From JBDHWI01 sp964590135 (GTDB lineage: Bacteria; Chloroflexota; Anaerolineae; J036; Brachytrichaceae): a DNA stretch of 64,000 nt. Every line of letters starts with the position of its first letter. The first letter of the stretch is position 1. A program made the position numbers and the translations under genes. Shown here one piece after another: positions 50,660 through 59,765 of this stretch. The stretch is from assembly GCA_964590135.1 (NCBI GenBank), contig CAZPVX010000026.1, positions 1 to 64,000 of the forward strand, written 5' to 3'. Under the pieces are notes generated by a model. The model made no database searches and was not told where the DNA came from. It saw only the letters and a list, made by a program, of their open reading frames with translations.

Positions 50660-51766
50660 CTACAGATACAAGTGGCAGCGGACGGAGTGGCGCTCGCTGA
50701 TCATGGTCTCCGCCGGCATGGTCACATCGCATATGCCGGCCATGGCGGCCGGGCAGCGCAGATGGAATGGACACCCCGTCACGCGCGAGTAGGGATCCGG
50801 CACGGAGCCGTGAATCGACTCCAGCTTTTCGGCGCGCGCAGCACCCAGCCGCGGGATCGAGCGCAGCAGCATGATGGTGTAGGGGTGCTTGGGGTTGTAG
50901 AAAATGTCGTCGATGCTGGCGCGTTCGATCACCCTGCCGAGATACATGACGGCGACTTCGTCGCACATCTGCGCCACCACGCCCATGTTGTGGGTGATGA
51001 ACATGATCGAGGTGCCGTACTCGGCCTGCAGGCCGCGCATCAGATCCAGAATCTGCGCCTCGGTCGTCACGTCCAGCGCGGTGGTCGGCTCGTCGGCGAT
51101 CAGCAACACCGGCGTGCAGGACAGCGCCATGGCGATCATGGCGCGCTGTCGCATGCCGCCTGAAAGCTGGTGCGGGTAGGAATCGGCGATGCGCTCGGGA
51201 TTTGGCATGCCGACCTTCTCCAGGATGTTGACGGCGCGCCGGCGCGCTTCATCTTTGTCCTTGGTCTGGTGCAACAGGATCGCCTCTTCGATCTGTGAGC
51301 CGACGGTGAACACAGGGTTCAGCGAAGTCATCGGCTCCTGGAAGATCATGGAGATGTTGTTGCCGCGAATGGCGCGCATCTGGTCGCTGTTTTTACCCAG
51401 CGAGAGGATGTTGACGGGGGTTTGCGTATTGGGCGATTCGCGAAATTCAATCGTGCCGCCCTCATACTTCCCGACGGATGGCGTCAGCTGCATGATGGCC
51501 AGGCCGGTCTGGCTCTTGCCGCAGCCAGATTCGCCAACGACGCCCAACACCTTGCCGCGCGGGATGTTGAAGGTGACGCCGTTGAGCGCGCGCACCGTGC
51601 CGATGGTGGTGTAGAAATTCAGATGTAGATCGCGAACGCGAATGACATCGTCGTCTGTGGTGAATATGTCGTTTGCAGGTGCGCCATCAGCCGGCGCTGC
51701 AGATGACATGGAATGGGTGGTTGGAGTTGCCATGGGTGATGTTTGTGCAGGCAGAGAATCATGCAT
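50660..51766 (-). CDS. oppD: Oligopeptide-type ABC transporter ATPase, OppD/DppD
   Basis: About 368 residues. Walker A GESGCGKSQT, the OppD hallmark IFQEPMTSLNPVF, signature LSGGMRQRAM, Walker B LLIADEPTTALD, and the C-terminal cysteine segment GCPFHLRC. The first ~38 residues are a Ser/Thr/Pro/Ala-rich extension not usual in the family; ATG at 51730 is a possible shorter start. The ATG overlaps the oppC stop by one base (TGATG). Confidence 0.93.
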   Translation of the reverse strand: MHDSLPAQTSPMATPTTHSMSSAAPADGAPANDIFTTDDDVIRVRDLHLNFYTTIGTVRALNGVTFNIPRGKVLGVVGESGCGKSQTGLAIMQLTPSVGKYEGGTIEFRESPNTQTPVNILSLGKNSDQMRAIRGNNISMIFQEPMTSLNPVFTVGSQIEEAILLHQTKDKDEARRRAVNILEKVGMPNPERIADSYPHQLSGGMRQRAMIAMALSCTPVLLIADEPTTALDVTTEAQILDLMRGLQAEYGTSIMFITHNMGVVAQMCDEVAVMYLGRVIERASIDDIFYNPKHPYTIMLLRSIPRLGAARAEKLESIHGSVPDPYSRVTGCPFHLRCPAAMAGICDVTMPAETMISERHSVRCHLYL

Positions 51767-52908
51767 CAAGCATATGGGTCAACCGCATCGCGCACACCGT
51801 CGCCGAGCAGGTTGAACGCCAGCACGACGATCAACAGGACGCCCACCGGGATGAGCAGCCAGGGATAGGTAATCGCGGCTTGGACCGAGCTGGCATCGCG
51901 CAGCATCAAACCCCACGATACCGCCGGCGGCAGAATGCCGAGGCCGAGGAAGCTCAGCGCGGTCTCGGTGCCAATGGCGGCTGGAATGGCGAGCATGGCG
52001 ACCACGATCACATGGCTCATCACGTTCGGCACCATGTGCTTGGTGATGATGTGCCAGTTCGATGCGCCGGCAGCCTTGGCGGCGCTGGTGTAGTCGGCGC
52101 TGCGGAACGCCAGCACCTTGCCGCGCACCTGACGCGAAAGGCCAGTCCAGCCGATCAGGCCGATGATGACGGTGATCAGCAAAAAGCGCTGGATGATCGG
52201 CACGTTTGGCGGCAGCGCCGCCGCCAGCGCCAGAAACAGCGGCAGATCAGGGAATGACTGCACCAACTCCACCAGGCGCTGGATGATATTGTCCAGCCGG
52301 CCGCCGAAGTAACCTGACGACGTGCCGACCAGTGTGCCAATCACCACGCTGATCAACACGCCGATGAAACCCAGCGACATGGAGATCTGGCTGCCTTTCA
52401 TCACGCGCGAGAACACGTCGCGCCCTTCGCGGTCGGCGCCCCACAAAAAGATGCGTGGCTCGGGGGCGGTTGGGTCGCTGCCTGGCGCGCGCTCTATGCC
52501 AAACAGGTGAACGTTCATCGGGATGAGGCCCAGAAAGCGGTATTCATAACCCTGGACGAAAAACTTGAGCGGATGGATCACGCTGGTGTCCGTCTGATAT
52601 TCCCATTTGAACAATTCCTGGTTCAGCACCTGCTTGATGCCATAGATGCCCAGGCCGTTCGGCCCGCTGACGATCTTGCTGGGCGCGGCAAAGACATTAT
52701 CGCTGTCAATGACATCGTGCGGGTAGGGCGCCAGAAAATCGCTGAGCGCCGTGATCACATAGACGATCAACAGGACGAACAGCGCGGCGACCGACAGTTT
52801 GCTCTTGCGAAAACGCCGCACCATCAGTTTCCACTGTGGGAGCTGGCCGACGTCTTCCAGCTTCTTGGCTTTCTTTCCTATGTCGAGCGGACGGGCAACT
52901 GTAGCCAT
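51766..52908 (-). CDS. oppC: Oligopeptide-type ABC permease, OppC/DppC
   Basis: A 380-residue permease, longer than most (about 300) because of an extracytoplasmic insert (~70-140) after the first helix. Six helices are seen; the EAA-type loop is YTSAAKAAGASNWHIITKHM and DREGRDVFSRVMKG is the typical OppC entry. It forms the channel with OppB. Confidence 0.93.
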   Translation of the reverse strand: MATVARPLDIGKKAKKLEDVGQLPQWKLMVRRFRKSKLSVAALFVLLIVYVITALSDFLAPYPHDVIDSDNVFAAPSKIVSGPNGLGIYGIKQVLNQELFKWEYQTDTSVIHPLKFFVQGYEYRFLGLIPMNVHLFGIERAPGSDPTAPEPRIFLWGADREGRDVFSRVMKGSQISMSLGFIGVLISVVIGTLVGTSSGYFGGRLDNIIQRLVELVQSFPDLPLFLALAAALPPNVPIIQRFLLITVIIGLIGWTGLSRQVRGKVLAFRSADYTSAAKAAGASNWHIITKHMVPNVMSHVIVVAMLAIPAAIGTETALSFLGLGILPPAVSWGLMLRDASSVQAAITYPWLLIPVGVLLIVVLAFNLLGDGVRDAVDPYA

Positions 52909-52988
52909 AGGGACTTCCTCTTGAGTAGCTCGGATGAATCCATCGGATAAGGGTCAAAACGACGAGCAGATGGGCGCTGGCCGGCGCC

Positions 52989-53972
52989 TCACTCCAGGCG
53001 GACGCGCGGGTCCACCCAGGCCAGCACCAGGTCGGCGATCAGGTTGCCGATGAGCAGGAGCGCCGAGAACATGACCAGCAGCGTGCCGGCCAGATAGATG
53101 TCCTGCGAGCGCAGCGCGTCCACATACATCGGGCCGATGGTTGGCAAACTGAGGATGGTTGAGATCAGCGCGTCACCGCTGATCAGGAACGGCAGGATGG
53201 CACCAATGCCCATCACCAGCGGGTGGATGGAGTTGCGCACCGCGTGCTTCCAGATCACGGTATTTTCCTTCAGCCCCTTGGAGCGCGCCGTCTGCACGTA
53301 TTGCTGGTTCAGCACGTCCAGCAGGTTGCCGCGCATCACGCGTGTCAGGCCTGCCGTCGAGACGACGGTCAAGACGACCACGATGATCCAGGTGTGCTTG
53401 AAGAAATCGATCAGTTTGGCCATGCTCCACGGCGCGTCCATATATTCGGGTGAGAAGAGGCCGCCAATGGGCTGATTCCACAACTGTGTGGCGCCGATCA
53501 GTAACAGGAGTGCGAGCAGGAAGCCCGGGATGGACAGGCCGAGGAACTGTAAAAATGTGATGATGTAATCTGGAACAGTGTAGCGGTGGGTGGCTGAATA
53601 CACCCCGATCGGGATGGAAATGGTATAGGTGATGAAGAGCGCAACCAGCGAAAGAGCGAGCGAGATGCCCAGCCGGTTCCAGATGCGGTCGGCGACCTTT
53701 TGATCGGTGTCGAACGAGGTGCCAAAGTCGCCTTGCAGGGTGCGTGAGATCCACTTGAGATACTGCAGGTAGAAGGGGTCGTCCACGCCATAGCGGGCGC
53801 GCAACGCCTCAATTTGGGACTGCTGCAAGTTGCCACCCTGCTGGCGCAATTGGGCGATCTTGACGTCAAGGATGGAGCCGGGCGGAAGTTGAATGATCCA
53901 GAAGCCGATGAACGAGACCAGCAGCAGGAGGACCACCATGTTCACCAGCCGGCGCACAATATAGTTGATCAT
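52989..53972 (-). CDS. oppB: Oligopeptide-type ABC permease, OppB/DppB
   Basis: A 327-residue permease starting INYIVRRLVNMVVLL, with GDFGTSFDTDQKV after the first extracytoplasmic part and the EAA-type loop QYVQTARSKGLKENTVIWKHA. Six helices are expected. It is separated from the binding-protein gene by 195 bases containing a strong hairpin, and from oppC by 80 bases. Confidence 0.93.
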   Translation of the reverse strand: MINYIVRRLVNMVVLLLLVSFIGFWIIQLPPGSILDVKIAQLRQQGGNLQQSQIEALRARYGVDDPFYLQYLKWISRTLQGDFGTSFDTDQKVADRIWNRLGISLALSLVALFITYTISIPIGVYSATHRYTVPDYIITFLQFLGLSIPGFLLALLLLIGATQLWNQPIGGLFSPEYMDAPWSMAKLIDFFKHTWIIVVVLTVVSTAGLTRVMRGNLLDVLNQQYVQTARSKGLKENTVIWKHAVRNSIHPLVMGIGAILPFLISGDALISTILSLPTIGPMYVDALRSQDIYLAGTLLVMFSALLLIGNLIADLVLAWVDPRVRLE

Positions 53973-54110
53973 GGGAACACACCATTCCGCCAAACGCCGA
54001 TGTCTTCAGGTTGGGAAGCGCGTTTGGCGCATCGGCTTTTGAGGGATGCGATTGGAAACTGCTCTCAGAAACTGTTTTCAATCCCAGCGAAGCGTGATTG
54101 GGCTTGATGC

Positions 54111-54138
54111 GCAAGAAGGGCGTTTCCGCCCTTCTTGC
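54111..54138 (-). promoter_or_regulatory. Intercistronic hairpin between binding protein and oppB
   Basis: A perfect 12-bp stem (54111-54122 with 54127-54138) closed by a GAAA tetraloop on the reverse strand, 29 bases after the binding-protein stop. No T run follows. It probably protects the upstream part of the mRNA. The rest of the 195-base gap has only weaker AT/GC stems. Confidence 0.8.
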
Positions 54139-54167
54139 ATTTGTCTCACAATGACGCAACTGGCGGA

Positions 54168-56384
54168 TTAGCCACCATGTGCCGCAGGGTCGTCCCAGTA
54201 CCACGTCTCCGGATCGTAGGTCGCCGGGCTGGGGATGATCCATGGGTTCACGAAACCGCCCAAGCCTTCCTTGAGCAAATCCTCGCGCGTCGGGCAGTTC
54301 AACAGACCCTTGCGCACCAGGATGATGCGCGGGGGGTTGGCAACCACGCCACTGAAGAACGGGCCCTCGGCCACGTGAATCTTGATCATGTCCCACACCA
54401 ACTGGTGGCGCTTCATCGCATCCGGCTCGACCTTGGACTGGTCGTAGAGCTTGTGGATATCAGCGACGACAGGCATCGCATCCGCCTCGCCGTCGTTGAT
54501 TCTCGGCGGGGTGCGCTCCCACGGGCTCTTGTCGAGTTGCTCCTTCTCGCTGGCGGTGCCGCGCATGGTGTAGCCCTGGCCTTGCAGCGGGGCCCAGCGC
54601 TCGGACTCATCGGCCACCACCCACGATGGGAAGACCAGGTGGTTCGGGCCGTCGCCCACTTCCCACGCCGTCGTCATCGGGATTTGGCCGGTGCGCCACT
54701 TCTCGCCCCAGCCCTCGGAGGGCAGAACGGTCATCTTGGCATCCAGGCCGATGGCCTGCCAGTCGCGCACCAGGCGCTCGTTCTTGCTCAGGTGCTCACT
54801 GCCGGGCTGCGCAGAATCAGAGGGAATCGTCACCTGAATCTCCAACGGGCTGCCGTCCTTCATGGTGCGCTTGCCGTCGGCGCCCTTCTTGTAGCCGGCA
54901 TCGTCCAGCATCTTCTCGGCCAGGGCCGCGTCATACTTGACGAAGCTGTCGCGCCATTCGGCATACGCCGCCTTGCCCTGATCGTTGATGTTGTATTCGA
55001 TCGCCTTCGGGCTCATCGTGCCGTTGGTCAGTTCGCCAAGGCCGAAGTAGACCGCCTTTTGCACGTCGGCGCGGTTATAGGCATGGCTGAGCGCCTGGCG
55101 GAAGACCTTGTCGCGGAACACTTCGCGCAACTTGGCATCCTGGTAGTCCATGCTGAAGAAGTAGATCGATGCCGTGCCGGAGCCGGAGTCCCAGAAGCGC
55201 ACTTCGAGGCCGCTGGTCGGCTCGGCTTCCTTCAGGCTCTGGATGTCGGCCAGACCCTGACCATGGAAGTGGGCGTGATCGACCTGGCCAGTGGTGTAGG
55301 ACAGCTTCTCGATTTCCTTGTCCTTCAGTCCCTGAACAGTGATGGTGTCGAGGTAGGGCAACTGGTTGCCTTCCTTGTCCACCACCCAGTAGTACGGGTT
55401 GCGATCCCACACTGCGCGCACGCCATCCTCGAACGTGGTCAGCTTCCAGCCGGTGAGGCGCGGGATGTCGGGGTTGTTGTGGTTGAACTTGGTCTGGTGC
55501 GTCTCCCAGTCCTTGTTGTCCTTGTTCAGGATCGGGTTGAACTGCTCCATGTAGTGGCGCGGGATCACCCAGGCTGGGCCGATGAACATGTTCACCCACA
55601 TGGCCAGGCGGTCGGCGGTGAGCGGCGCTGGCGCATCGAACACCATCTCGAAGGTGTAGTCATCGGGGGCGTTCAGCGTCATCAGCGAGCCGGTGCCGGA
55701 GCGCGCCTCGTCGGGCGGAGTGTTGATTGGCTTGAGGTCGCCGAATTCCTTCTCCTTGCCGTTGCCGCCGACGGTGTATTCCCACCAGTACATGATGTCC
55801 TTGGTGGTGAAGGGCTGGCCGTCCGACCACTTGATGCCCTCGCGCATCTTGAAGGACCACTTCGAGGCGTCGGCGTTGCTCTCCCAGCTCTCGACGAAGC
55901 CGGGGCCGATGGCCAGGCCGTCCTTCAACCAGCGCAGCGGCGAGCTGCCGTATTGCATCTCGTGGATGAAGCCGGTGATGCCCCAGTTGTTGTTGTAGGC
56001 CTTCTTGAGGACGCCGCCATACTTGCCCACAGTGAGCCAGATATGTGGCGGGGTGTAGGGGTTCTTGGGCAGGCGCTCTTCAACTGGCGGCAACTTGCCG
56101 GATGAAACCAGCTCGTCCAGCTTGGGCGACTGCTTGTAGGTCATGCCGGTGGCCACTGCTGCAGTAGCTTCGGGGGCGGTCGTTGCGGCGGCTGGCACTT
56201 CAGTTGCGGCCGGCGCCTCGGTTGCGGCCGGCGCCTCGGTTGCAGCCGGCGCTTGGGTTGCGGCTGGCGCCTCGGTCGGGGCTGCCGGGGAGCCGCCACC
56301 GCAGGCTGCTAGAGCCGCGCCGGCGGCGGTAATCGCCGACAGGCGGAGGAAATCGCGACGGTTCAACTGACGTTTCTGACTCAT
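54168..56384 (-). CDS. Family 5 substrate-binding lipoprotein (Opp/Dpp type)
   Basis: A 738-residue binding protein, longer than typical OppA. Tat-like NRRDFLRLS and lipobox LAACG give a lipoprotein; a linker of TEAPAA repeats (~33-75) follows. The SBP_bac_5 core has WSFKMREGIKWSDGQPFTTKDIMYWWEY and DKVFRQALSHAYNRADV. In this phylum and in Thermotogae such proteins carry either peptides or oligosaccharides, so the ligand is open. GGAGATGAAG precedes the ATG. First gene of the operon. Confidence 0.93.
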   Translation of the reverse strand: MSQKRQLNRRDFLRLSAITAAGAALAACGGGSPAAPTEAPAATQAPAATEAPAATEAPAATEVPAAATTAPEATAAVATGMTYKQSPKLDELVSSGKLPPVEERLPKNPYTPPHIWLTVGKYGGVLKKAYNNNWGITGFIHEMQYGSSPLRWLKDGLAIGPGFVESWESNADASKWSFKMREGIKWSDGQPFTTKDIMYWWEYTVGGNGKEKEFGDLKPINTPPDEARSGTGSLMTLNAPDDYTFEMVFDAPAPLTADRLAMWVNMFIGPAWVIPRHYMEQFNPILNKDNKDWETHQTKFNHNNPDIPRLTGWKLTTFEDGVRAVWDRNPYYWVVDKEGNQLPYLDTITVQGLKDKEIEKLSYTTGQVDHAHFHGQGLADIQSLKEAEPTSGLEVRFWDSGSGTASIYFFSMDYQDAKLREVFRDKVFRQALSHAYNRADVQKAVYFGLGELTNGTMSPKAIEYNINDQGKAAYAEWRDSFVKYDAALAEKMLDDAGYKKGADGKRTMKDGSPLEIQVTIPSDSAQPGSEHLSKNERLVRDWQAIGLDAKMTVLPSEGWGEKWRTGQIPMTTAWEVGDGPNHLVFPSWVVADESERWAPLQGQGYTMRGTASEKEQLDKSPWERTPPRINDGEADAMPVVADIHKLYDQSKVEPDAMKRHQLVWDMIKIHVAEGPFFSGVVANPPRIILVRKGLLNCPTREDLLKEGLGGFVNPWIIPSPATYDPETWYWDDPAAHGG

Positions 56385-56520
56385 CTCTTCATCTCCTTGT
56401 ATTGTCTCTGCTTGCTTGGTTAAACCGGATAACTTCACTGCCGAACTCGCATCCCAAACGTGAAGCGCCCTGTACGGCAATCACGTCCGGGTGAGCGCAT
56501 CGGCTGGTTGGTTGTGTCGG

Positions 56521-56549
56521 AGTGTAGAAGTGTGCCAGTAAATTGTCAA
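56521..56549 (-). promoter_or_regulatory. Sigma-70-type promoter of the Opp operon
   Basis: On the reverse strand TTGACA (56549 to 56544), an ideal 17-base spacer and TACACT (56526 to 56521). Transcription would begin near 56514, leaving a leader of about 130 bases before ATG 56384, unlike the leaderless genes. No known riboswitch is recognised in the leader. Confidence 0.75.
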
Positions 56550-56574
56550 TCCAGAAAATTTCACGCGCGATGCA

Positions 56575-57039
56575 TCAGCCAATCAGCCGTGAAAGCGTTT
56601 CCCGCATGCGTTCCAGATTGGTGGGTTGGGGCGGCGCCGGCGGCACCAGATCGCTCAGATTCTCGCGCCCGATGCCCAGCGCGGCCACTTGATACCAGCA
56701 CCTGCGCTTTTGCTCACGGCATTCGATCCGGCCGCTCACTTTGCGCTCGCCATTGCCGGCGGCAATGATGATGGTGAGGTTTGCGCCGTAGGTCTGATGG
56801 TTGATCTGATCCGGCCAACCCTGCTCAAGGTAGAGCTGCGCCGCGTAGACACCGTGGCTGTGCAGCGCGGCCATGATCTGATCGTGGTGATTGGTATAGC
56901 GCCGAGGTTGTGTGAGTGGCCCAAGCCAGGGCCACATCAACACTGGCAGTTCGAGCAAGCCGACAAGCACGAAGAGGTTCACCCAGCGGCGCAGCCGGCG
57001 CTCTGTGTCGTCGGGCCGGCGGCTTGTTTGCGCGCGCAT
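56575..57039 (-). CDS. Hypothetical single-pass membrane protein
   Basis: A 154-residue protein. Basic N-terminus, one transmembrane helix (~19-41), then an extracytoplasmic domain with two cysteines close together (GRIECREQKRRCWYQV) that could form a disulfide, and a Pro-rich turn (LVPPAPPQPTN). No family is recognised. It follows the next gene on the same strand by 27 bases and is probably co-transcribed with it. Confidence 0.6.
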   Translation of the reverse strand: MRAQTSRRPDDTERRLRRWVNLFVLVGLLELPVLMWPWLGPLTQPRRYTNHHDQIMAALHSHGVYAAQLYLEQGWPDQINHQTYGANLTIIIAAGNGERKVSGRIECREQKRRCWYQVAALGIGRENLSDLVPPAPPQPTNLERMRETLSRLIG

Positions 57040-57066
57040 GGGATGATGCGGGATGAAAAGCTGCCG

Positions 57067-57651
57067 CTACGATTCGAGCTTCTCGCTGCCTTTTGAATAC
57101 AGCTTGTTGAAGCCGTTCAAGTCACGATCGGTCGCAAACCACAGCGCATCCGGGATTTTGACGTGAAAGAACATCGTGTTGCCCATGGGCAGCCAGTATT
57201 CGTAGTCCTCGACGGATTCACCCTGATAGGCAAACACGATCTGCCAGGTGCTCACATACAGAATCCAGGTGTGGCGCTTGCGCACTGCATCGCCATCCTG
57301 AAAGGTGAAAGTGCGATCAAACTTCAGCAGGTTGCCATAGGCGTCATCGGCTGACTGTTCGATGCTCAGGCCTGGAAATTGCTGCAAGCCCTCCTGCACC
57401 GCGGCCGACAGGTCTGCCATATCTTCGGCCACCACTTCAAATTCAAGCGGGGTGGCATAGGCCGACACAAACGTTTTTGGCGTGACCTGATTGGGATAGG
57501 GTGAGTACATCACGCCTTCTGGGTGGCCGTCCAGTTCATAGTAGATCCAGTCGTCTGCAAAACGAAACTGGTATCGGCCTTTGGGGTCGATGAAGGTGTC
57601 CACGCCGGTGAAGCGCGGCCGCGGCGGGCGGTCATGGGTGGATGTCGTCAT
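57067..57651 (-). CDS. Conserved-looking hypothetical protein, PsbP-like pattern
   Basis: A 194-residue soluble protein without signal peptide. The core YQFRFADDWIYYELDGH, FEVVAEDMADLSAAVQEG, LLKFDRTFTFQDGDAVRKRHTWILYVSTWQIVFAYQG alternates strands and a helix as in PsbP/LpqN-like folds, but the match is only by pattern. ATG 57651 is chosen over GTG 57660. It is divergent from rmlB. Confidence 0.6.
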   Translation of the reverse strand: MTTSTHDRPPRPRFTGVDTFIDPKGRYQFRFADDWIYYELDGHPEGVMYSPYPNQVTPKTFVSAYATPLEFEVVAEDMADLSAAVQEGLQQFPGLSIEQSADDAYGNLLKFDRTFTFQDGDAVRKRHTWILYVSTWQIVFAYQGESVEDYEYWLPMGNTMFFHVKIPDALWFATDRDLNGFNKLYSKGSEKLES

Positions 57652-57753
57652 ATCTTTCACTTACACTTGTTTTTGGCTGCAACAGATCATCGCGTCGTGC
57701 GCAATTACAGGATGCCCGATGCTACCACTCTCTGTTTTTGCCCGCCGGCCATG

Positions 57754-57759
57754 TAAAAT
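57754..57759 (+). promoter_or_regulatory. -10 box before rmlB
   Basis: TAAAATC ending 11 bases before ATG 57771; no Shine-Dalgarno. Confidence 0.5.
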
Positions 57760-57770
57760 CCACACGCGCA

Positions 57771-58799
57771 ATGAAAAACATCATGATCACCGGCGGCGCC
57801 GGCTTTATCGGCTCGAATTACGTCCGCTATGCCCTCGTGTCCCATCCCGAATGGAACGTGATGGCGCTGGACAAGATGACCTACGCCGGCAATCTCGACA
57901 ACCTCAAGGACCTCGTCGACGCTTTCGGCAAACGCTTCACCTTCGTCAAGGCCGACATCGCCGACCGTGAGGCCATGTTCGATCTTATCCGCGAACACAA
58001 GATCGACACCATCGTCAATTTCGCCGCCGAGTCGCACGTCGACCGCTCCATCCTCGACCCCGATGCCTTCATCATGACCGATGTGTACGGCACCTACGTG
58101 CTGCTGGAGGCCGCGCGTGAATTTCAGCTCGAGCGCTTCCATCAGGTTTCGACTGATGAAGTCTACGGCGACATCCCAGAAGGCTATTCCAAAGAAACAG
58201 ATCCGCTTGAGCCGAACTCGCCGTATTCTGCCAGCAAGGCGTCGGCCGAGTTGCTCATCCGTTCGTATCGCGTGACCTACAACCTGCCAGTGACGATCAC
58301 GCGCGGCTCAAACACCTTCGGCCCATTCCAATATCCCGAAAAGTTGCTGCCGCTATTCATCACGAATGCCATCGATGATTTGCCGTTGCCGTTGTATGGC
58401 GACGGCTTGCAGGTGCGCGATTGGCTGCACGTCATGGATCATGCGAAGGGTGTGGATGTGGCGCTGACAAAAGGCGTGATTGGCGAGGCCTACAACGTCG
58501 GCGGCGAGAACGAGCAGCACAACATCGATGTCATCCGCATGATGTTGAAACTGCTGGGCAAGCCGGAGTCGTTGATCAAGCGTGTGACTGACCGCCCCGG
58601 CCACGACCGGCGCTATGCGCTCGACACATCAAAGCTGCGCGAATTGGGCTGGGCGCCGCGGGATGATTTTGAAAATGCGCTGCGCGAAACGATCGAGTGG
58701 TATGTGAACAACGAATGGTGGTGGCGCAAGATCAAGAGTGGCGAATTCAAGGAGTTCTATCGCAAACAGTACGAGCAGCGACTGGCGACGGCGGCCTAA
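57771..58799 (+). CDS. rmlB: dTDP-glucose 4,6-dehydratase
   Basis: A 342-residue extended SDR that converts dTDP-glucose to the 4-keto-6-deoxy sugar, the second step to dTDP-rhamnose and other deoxysugars. GGAGFIG at 8-14, the active triad Thr128-Asp129-Glu130 (STDEVYGD) and Tyr152/Lys156 (YSASK) are intact; RGSNTFGPFQYPEKL and RDWLHV complete the signature. rmlA, C and D are not adjacent. The stop overlaps the RNase Z start (TAATG). The longer frame to 57642 adds a non-SDR leader and is rejected. Confidence 0.95.
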   Translation: MKNIMITGGAGFIGSNYVRYALVSHPEWNVMALDKMTYAGNLDNLKDLVDAFGKRFTFVKADIADREAMFDLIREHKIDTIVNFAAESHVDRSILDPDAFIMTDVYGTYVLLEAAREFQLERFHQVSTDEVYGDIPEGYSKETDPLEPNSPYSASKASAELLIRSYRVTYNLPVTITRGSNTFGPFQYPEKLLPLFITNAIDDLPLPLYGDGLQVRDWLHVMDHAKGVDVALTKGVIGEAYNVGGENEQHNIDVIRMMLKLLGKPESLIKRVTDRPGHDRRYALDTSKLRELGWAPRDDFENALRETIEWYVNNEWWWRKIKSGEFKEFYRKQYEQRLATAA

Positions 58800-59719
58800 T
58801 GTTCGAACTCACCTTTCTCGGCACTGCTGCATCTGCGCCGCTCCCCAAGCGCGGGCTGTCGTCGGCTATCGTCACGCATGACGAATACCGCTTCATGGTG
58901 GATTGCGGCGAAGGCACGCAGCGGCAACTGCTGGCCAGCGGGCTGGGCTTTCGCCGGCTGGAGCACGTGCTGCTCACGCATGGCCACCTCGATCACATCC
59001 TCGGTCTCGCCGGCATTCTGTCCACGGTGGGGCAATGGGAAACGCTCGATCGCATGTCGATCTATGGCGGCAAGCGCACCCTCGATCGCGTCGAGACGCT
59101 GATCTACCGTGTCGTCTTCCCCGGCGCGCGACCGCCCATCCAGATCGATCTGGTTGAGATCAAACCCGGCGTGATCTTGAAAGGCGAGGATTTCGATGTG
59201 GCTGCATTTCCTGTGCAGCATCGCGGGCCGGATTGCTATGGCTATATCTTTCAGGAGCATTCGCGCCGGCCCTTTTTGAATGACAAGGCCACTGCGTGGG
59301 GCGTGCCGCTGGGGCCGGAGCGCAAGCAGTTGGTGAAGGGCATCCCCATCACGCTGGCTGATGGCCGCGTGGTGCAGCCCGAGGATGTGCTGGGCGAGCC
59401 GAGGCCGGGCGCAAAGCTGGCAATGACCGGTGATGTGGGTGACACGGACGGCCTGGCGCAGATGGTGAAGCATGCCACCGCGCTGGTGACCGAGGCGACC
59501 TACAGTGACGTGGACGGCGACCTGGCGCGGCAGAACGGCCACATCACCGCCGGCCAGGCAGCGCGGCTGGCGCGCGAGGCCAACGTCGAGCAACTCATCC
59601 TCACGCACATCAGCGGTCGCTATCGCGAGCGCGATCTCGAAGATGAAGCGCGCGCAATCTTCCCCAACAGCGTGATTGCGCGCGACTTCGATGCGTTCAA
59701 GATAAAGGCAGGCGTGTAG
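58799..59719 (+). CDS. rnz: Ribonuclease Z
   Basis: A 306-residue metallo-beta-lactamase-fold endonuclease that trims tRNA 3' ends. FLGTAASAPLPKRGLSS at the start and the zinc motif HGHLDH at 61-66 are characteristic; LAMTGDVGDTDG and LILTHISGRY supply later ligands. Length fits the short bacterial form. Translation is coupled to rmlB by a one-base overlap, an unusual pairing for a tRNA enzyme. Confidence 0.93.
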   Translation: MFELTFLGTAASAPLPKRGLSSAIVTHDEYRFMVDCGEGTQRQLLASGLGFRRLEHVLLTHGHLDHILGLAGILSTVGQWETLDRMSIYGGKRTLDRVETLIYRVVFPGARPPIQIDLVEIKPGVILKGEDFDVAAFPVQHRGPDCYGYIFQEHSRRPFLNDKATAWGVPLGPERKQLVKGIPITLADGRVVQPEDVLGEPRPGAKLAMTGDVGDTDGLAQMVKHATALVTEATYSDVDGDLARQNGHITAGQAARLAREANVEQLILTHISGRYRERDLEDEARAIFPNSVIARDFDAFKIKAGV

Positions 59720-59753
59720 GCGGCAGCCGCACAGTTGCGGTTGCCATCTGCGC

Positions 59754-59759
59754 GATAAT
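59754..59759 (+). promoter_or_regulatory. -10 box before the histidine phosphatase gene
   Basis: GATAATC ending six bases before ATG 59766; a weaker form of the pattern. Confidence 0.4.
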
Positions 59760-59765
59760 CCTCTC

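Noticed and set aside
54135..56105. 656-codon forward open frame
   Set aside because: Exactly antisense to the family 5 binding protein, whose domain match is clear; the forward frame has no motif or ribosome site.
56203..56270. Short tandem repeat resembling a repeat array
   Set aside because: It is the coding repeat for the Thr-Glu-Ala-Pro linker of the binding lipoprotein, not a CRISPR or regulatory repeat.
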